Assembly: GCF_014695975.1 (NCBI RefSeq)
Contig: NZ_JACJPI010000042.1
Span: 248,001-312,000 of the forward strand
DNA length: 64,000 nucleotides
Direction of reading: 5' to 3'
Source of the DNA: Leptolyngbya sp. FACHB-321
GTDB taxonomy: Bacteria; Cyanobacteriota; Cyanobacteriia; Leptolyngbyales; Leptolyngbyaceae
Shown: positions 60,254 through 64,000 of the stretch, piece after piece
How the letters are laid out: each line of letters starts with the position of its first letter
How positions within the stretch are numbered: the first letter of the stretch is position 1
The notes under the pieces: generated by a model
The model's database searches: none
Seen by the model: only the letters and a program-made list of their open reading frames with translations
What the model was told of the DNA's origin: nothing
Position numbers and translations under genes: made by a program

Positions 60254-63001
60254 TCACTTCTCTGTCATCATCCACGACCCATCCCACTCCTCTGGTGGCG
60301 GGTTTTTGAGCCAGTGCTGGCAGCGTTCCAGATGCAGGTTGGCAGATTTGTCGTCTTTGTCGATCTCCAGCACCATACCAAAGGCACCCATTGCCAGGGG
60401 GAATTTGCGATCGCGGTAGTGCTTTAGCCCAGTGCCGTAATACTCAATAATACGTTTTTTAGCGTCAGGGATAGGCTCTGATTGTAGCCCTACTAATTCG
60501 TAGACGGCGACAGGGCGATTTTTGCCTTTGACTTTGATGTAATCAAGTTCGCGCGTCCAGATGCGATCGGCACAGGGTTTGAATGTGTTCTCGCTAATTA
60601 CAATATCAATGCCATATTGCTTACTGGCGCTTTCAAGCCGCGAGCCCAAGTTAACACCATCGCCGATCGCGGTGAACTCCATCCGCTTACTAGAGCCAAT
60701 ATTGCCACTGATGACGCTATCAGAATTGATACCAATGCCGATTTTGATCGGTGGTTGATTCTCAGCAATACGATCGGCATTGAAGAGTGTCAGGCGACGA
60801 CGCATTTCGATCGCAGTTTGTACTGCCATCCAGGCATGGTCATCCAGCGGTAGCGGTGAGCCAAACACAGCCATAATGGCATCGCCAATGTATTTGTCGA
60901 GGGTACCCTTGTGTTGAAAGACTGCATCCACCATCGACTCGAAGTACTTGTTGAGCATTTCGACCACAGCTTCGGCTTCCAACGTTTCAGTCAGAGTGGT
61001 GTAGCTGCGGATGTCGGAAAAGAGGACAGTGACATCTTTGCGATCGCCGCCCATTTTTGCTGCATCAGGATTTTCGAGAAGCTGTTCGGCTAGCTCTTGA
61101 GTCATGTAGCGATACATCGTGCTTTTGAGCCGTTTTTCATCGCTAATGTCATCCATCACCACCAACGCACCCGATACCGTCGCCGCATCTTTGGCATCAG
61201 CGATCGTGTTGATCGAGATATTAATGCTGTGTTGCTCGTCACCCTTGTAAGGATGCAAAAGCTGGTCAGGGTAGTATTGCTGACGGCTCTTTTCGTCTTT
61301 GCCACTCAACCCCGTCGCAAACCATTTGGTAAAGTCAGCTTTATCGAGCTTAATAAGGTCACTAACGACTTTGCCTTCAAGGGTGTCGCCATCGCTGAGT
61401 CCAAGTAGTTTTTTGGCACTTTCATTCGCGGCGATAATGTTGCCCTTTTTGTCGGTCGAGATGACCCCGTTGCTGAGCGATCGCAGAATGTCTCGCTGCA
61501 TCTGCTCTTGCTGCTTGACCGTCTCAAACAATTTGGCATTTTGCAGAGCGACACCCGCCTGGATGTTAAATGCCTGCATAAACTCCTGATCGTTACGGTT
61601 AAAGCTTGCTCGCCAGCAGTCTGGTGCTTCGGGGTAATTGGCAGGGTCATAGGCAGGATAGTCGCCCTGCTTTTTCTTGTTAATAAGCTGCGTTACGCCA
61701 ATTAGTTCACTATTAGCGTTAAAGACGGGCATACAGAGGATACTGCACGTTCGGTAGCCTGTTTTTTTGTCAGTATCTTTCGACGTTTGGGAGTTGGGAT
61801 CATCGTACAGGTCGAAGGGGATAATGACAGGCTCACCTGTAGTTGCCACCTGTCCAGCAAAACCTGCACCCATAGGAATACGGAGTTCCTGAAGCACACC
61901 GTTAATCGGGATTTTCGTCCAGAGCTGGTCACGATCGCGGTCTATGAGCCATAGAGTACTGCGGTCTGCCTGCATCAGCTCTTGCGCTTCATCCATCACC
62001 TTTTTCAAAGTTTCCTGCAGATCGAGACTGCTCTGGCTAAGAGATTTGGTTGCCTTCATTAAGGCGGAAGCTGCACGTTGTTGCTGTGTCGCTTTGTAGA
62101 ACGAGCGCGATGATTCAATAATCAGCCGAATCGAAGGCGCAAATTCTTCAAACACCTGCTCGTCTTTGTAGGTAAAACCATCGCGATCGATTTTTTCATC
62201 CAACGATGCATAGGGATCAAGGTCTTGCTTCAGCTTGTTGATCAACTGCACGACCGCAACCAGCTTACCAGTCTCATCCAACAACGGCATTGCTAGCATT
62301 GTGTAGGTGCGGTAGTGGTTCTTTTCATCAAACCTCCGCGCTGCTTCAGAACGATGATCGTCGTAGAAGTCGTAGGGGATATTCACAACTTCCAACTTGG
62401 TGGCGACTTCACCAGCGATCCCTACTGTGGCAGGAAGTCGTAGCTCTAGATTGTTGCCCCGTTCGTCTTTTGCCACGATCGCCCAAAGCTCGTTTTTGTC
62501 TTCGTCGAGCAAATAAATCGTGGCGCGATCAGCGTTCAGTAGCTCACTCGTTTTGAGCGTAATAGAGCGCAGCATCTCCTCTAAAATCGCGTCAAACCCT
62601 TGTGCATCAAGCAAATTGTCCAGCATGGACAGGGTTTGATGTACGACCTGGAGCTTTTGCTCGACATCGTTAACTACTTCTTTAAATCTGTCCTTTGTCA
62701 GAGGAGCTAGAAAAGCACCAAAGCTACGCTTACCTGTGACAAGTGACCCTCCTGGTGAGTGTTTCTGTCCTGTTTCTAATAGCTCTAATGAATGGTTGCC
62801 ACGATGCGGCGCAGGTTCGGCATACACTGATTCGACCTGAGCAGCTTCAACGCGGCTGCGATCGCTACCTGCTTGACGGCTAGTGACGCTTTTGTTAAGC
62901 GCATCGGGCGTCATTGAGACAATTTCCACCTCTCGGTGTGCAACGTCAATCGTGATGTCCCCAGGATTGGGATCAGGCAGATGCGGCGATCTAGCGTTCA
63001 T
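60254..63001 (-). CDS. Class III nucleotide cyclase with tandem GAF and PAS domains
   Basis: A 915-residue soluble signalling enzyme from ATG 63001: N-terminal region (1-125), GAF1 (about 130-300), GAF2 (about 320-495), a PAS domain (about 510-630) and a cyclase domain (about 655-840) with metal residues in VLFSDIRSY and GDAIMAVFG and the VNLGSRLE region. The GAF1 segment INK...FTYKDE fits the NKFDE motif that marks cyclic-nucleotide-binding GAF domains; GAF2 has FNRNDQ in that place. The architecture matches Anabaena CyaB1/CyaB2, which make cAMP and are activated by it. Confidence 0.93.
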   Translation of the reverse strand: MNARSPHLPDPNPGDITIDVAHREVEIVSMTPDALNKSVTSRQAGSDRSRVEAAQVESVYAEPAPHRGNHSLELLETGQKHSPGGSLVTGKRSFGAFLAPLTKDRFKEVVNDVEQKLQVVHQTLSMLDNLLDAQGFDAILEEMLRSITLKTSELLNADRATIYLLDEDKNELWAIVAKDERGNNLELRLPATVGIAGEVATKLEVVNIPYDFYDDHRSEAARRFDEKNHYRTYTMLAMPLLDETGKLVAVVQLINKLKQDLDPYASLDEKIDRDGFTYKDEQVFEEFAPSIRLIIESSRSFYKATQQQRAASALMKATKSLSQSSLDLQETLKKVMDEAQELMQADRSTLWLIDRDRDQLWTKIPINGVLQELRIPMGAGFAGQVATTGEPVIIPFDLYDDPNSQTSKDTDKKTGYRTCSILCMPVFNANSELIGVTQLINKKKQGDYPAYDPANYPEAPDCWRASFNRNDQEFMQAFNIQAGVALQNAKLFETVKQQEQMQRDILRSLSNGVISTDKKGNIIAANESAKKLLGLSDGDTLEGKVVSDLIKLDKADFTKWFATGLSGKDEKSRQQYYPDQLLHPYKGDEQHSINISINTIADAKDAATVSGALVVMDDISDEKRLKSTMYRYMTQELAEQLLENPDAAKMGGDRKDVTVLFSDIRSYTTLTETLEAEAVVEMLNKYFESMVDAVFQHKGTLDKYIGDAIMAVFGSPLPLDDHAWMAVQTAIEMRRRLTLFNADRIAENQPPIKIGIGINSDSVISGNIGSSKRMEFTAIGDGVNLGSRLESASKQYGIDIVISENTFKPCADRIWTRELDYIKVKGKNRPVAVYELVGLQSEPIPDAKKRIIEYYGTGLKHYRDRKFPLAMGAFGMVLEIDKDDKSANLHLERCQHWLKNPPPEEWDGSWMMTEK

Positions 63002-63436
63002 AAGCACCAACTAAGGATTGAGAGTCAAAGCGTCTATACAAGTACAAGCCTCTAAAAGGACTATGTGCCAATGCCGCAGTCAAAGGGCTAATGTAGTGGT
63101 CACGCAGGTTGACCTTAAAACTACTTTAGCCTGCATAATCTGCACTCTAAATCTAGGATGATTCTGGCACTATGGCATAAGAATGTGTGTACTGACGCTT
63201 ACCGTTATGCGTATTGCTTAACTAGCTCTTCTTGTCAGAATGCCCCATAGCAGCCATCTTTGATCACTAAAGCGCTCACAGGTTGCAGTTGAGGTAAGAG
63301 ATAGAAAATAACGGTACAGACACAGTCACTTCGGTAATCTCATCTGTCTCAGTAGTGTTCTCACTAACTTCAGTGGACTTTAATCACTGTATATTGTCAA
63401 TTGTAAGCAAATATCCTTTAGCGGGAGACGGTTAAG
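63002..63436. other. Intergenic region between divergent cyclase and DUF4870 genes
   Basis: 435 bases, AT-rich in the middle, with no credible gene. It should carry both promoters. A purine-rich GCGGGAGA lies just before the DUF4870 ATG. No palindromic CRP-type site matching TGTGA-N6-TCACA was found. Confidence 0.4.
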
Positions 63437-63784
63437 ATGCAAAGTCCTGGAGTATTCGATCCCGATAAACGTAAGCTGCTGTCGGCTCTAAGTCATGGGT
63501 CAATTTTTCTAAGTGGCTTAGTGATCTCTATAGCCATCCCGATCGCTGTTTTGTTTGTCTCTGATGATCCTGTGGTGAAGGACAACGCTAAAGAAGCCAT
63601 TAACTTTCACTTCAATGTGTGGTTGTATGGCTTGATTCTTGTGCCGCTCTCGTTTATTACCCTTGGTTTAGCTGGGGGCATTTGGTGGCTAGTGCATTGG
63701 GGTCTGACGCTCTGGGCAATCTCTCACAGCCTTAACAAGCCTGACCAAGCATTCCGTTATCCGTTCATTTTCCGGCTGCTTTAA
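63437..63784 (+). CDS. DUF4870 family membrane protein
   Basis: A 115-residue protein with three hydrophobic helices (about residues 20-44, 58-80 and 78-100) and the DUF4870 layout: RKLLSALSHGSIFL at the N-terminus, KDNAKEAINFHFN in the middle, and a basic end PDQAFRYPFIFRLL. Members resemble Tic20 in size and topology, but function is unknown. A GGGAGA site precedes ATG 63437. It is the last gene in the window. Confidence 0.85.
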   Translation: MQSPGVFDPDKRKLLSALSHGSIFLSGLVISIAIPIAVLFVSDDPVVKDNAKEAINFHFNVWLYGLILVPLSFITLGLAGGIWWLVHWGLTLWAISHSLNKPDQAFRYPFIFRLL

Positions 63785-64000
63785 TGACTTTTACAGTTTT
63801 GGCTAGAACACTGAACGGGTAGCATCAACAAACAAAATTGCTGCAAAAAATAAATTGCCCCCCAGGTGTAGTGCTGAAGGGCAACGGAGACAGTTAAACG
63901 CTTATGGACAGTCTCAGGGGCTTTGAGGATGAGCATGAGATTGAATGTGACGGTTTCTACAGTGTCCCTCACATAATGCCCTCTCAAGTCATGCTGGTTC
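63785..64000. other. Terminal stretch without recognised gene
   Basis: 216 bases to the window edge. A short minus-strand frame (63781-63987) is open but has no recognisable features. Nothing can be called. Confidence 0.3.

Noticed and set aside
63781-63987. 68-codon minus-strand frame at the window end
   Set aside because: No recognisable sequence; too near the edge to judge.

Overview
The window is chromosomal cyanobacterial DNA. HIP1-type palindromes (GCGATCGC) are scattered through coding and noncoding sequence, and many genes belong to families largely confined to cyanobacteria: the slr0144-slr0147/spkG photosystem II cluster, DUF3143, DUF3288, DUF6464, ThiD2-ThiE fusion, solanesyl diphosphate synthase, and a redox-cysteine EF-G. 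Intergenic purine-rich heptads and 'ctcaaaa' repeats are also typical. Mid-range GC and gene content suggest a Leptolyngbya-like organism, but I cannot fix the genus from the sequence alone. No phage, insertion sequence, CRISPR array or plasmid machinery was seen.

Layout. Positions 1-4.1 kb hold a photosystem II assembly-type cluster: two V4R-domain proteins, a small protein with repeated FFxxVNW motifs, a protein I read as a chromophore-less phycobiliprotein fold, and the kinase SpkG. 4.2-11.9 kb: a YaaW protein, an O-antigen-ligase-like membrane protein, J-domain and DUF3143 proteins, a membrane-anchored beta-lactamase-fold protein, RseP, endonuclease III and ribosomal protein S14. 12-18.7 kb: ThiE, a secreted DUF1565/SPOR protein, and two permeases of a nucleoside-type ABC importer separated by a convergent DUF2721 gene. 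19-28.5 kb: a squalene/phytoene-synthase-like protein, a hydroxyacid dehydrogenase with a DUF1537 kinase (possible acid-sugar pathway), an iron-sulfur photolyase, an AT-rich orphan coiled-coil membrane protein, and an FtsL-like/FtsI division pair.

A 2.2-kb AT-rich gene-free stretch (29.2-31.4 kb) precedes a wecE-like sugar aminotransferase and a glycosyltransferase, probably a surface polysaccharide operon. 34-43 kb: DUF3288, Mla-type lipid transport genes, YvcK, TsaE, EF-G, DUF6464 and a LivF-like ATPase. 43-48 kb (minus strand): a ferredoxin, HisZ, a J-domain/TPR protein, an inositol monophosphatase-family enzyme, a nuclease and a 2Fe-2S ferredoxin, followed by tRNA-Ser(GGA). 48-58.5 kb: ADP-ribosylglycohydrolase, an OGFr-like protein, a VOC protein, a duplicated LprI protein, a nitrilase-family amidase, a Na+/H+ antiporter, then amiC, murI and sds. 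The window ends with a divergent aldehyde dehydrogenase, a GAF-GAF-PAS class III nucleotide cyclase and a DUF4870 protein.

Functional links: envelope and division (amiC, murI, ftsI, FtsL-like, DUF1565/SPOR, YvcK, Mla, O-antigen ligase, wecE), photosynthesis support (slr0144-type cluster, sds for plastoquinone, redox EF-G, ferredoxins), and signalling (SpkG, cyclase). The most promising undercharacterised module is the first 4 kb.
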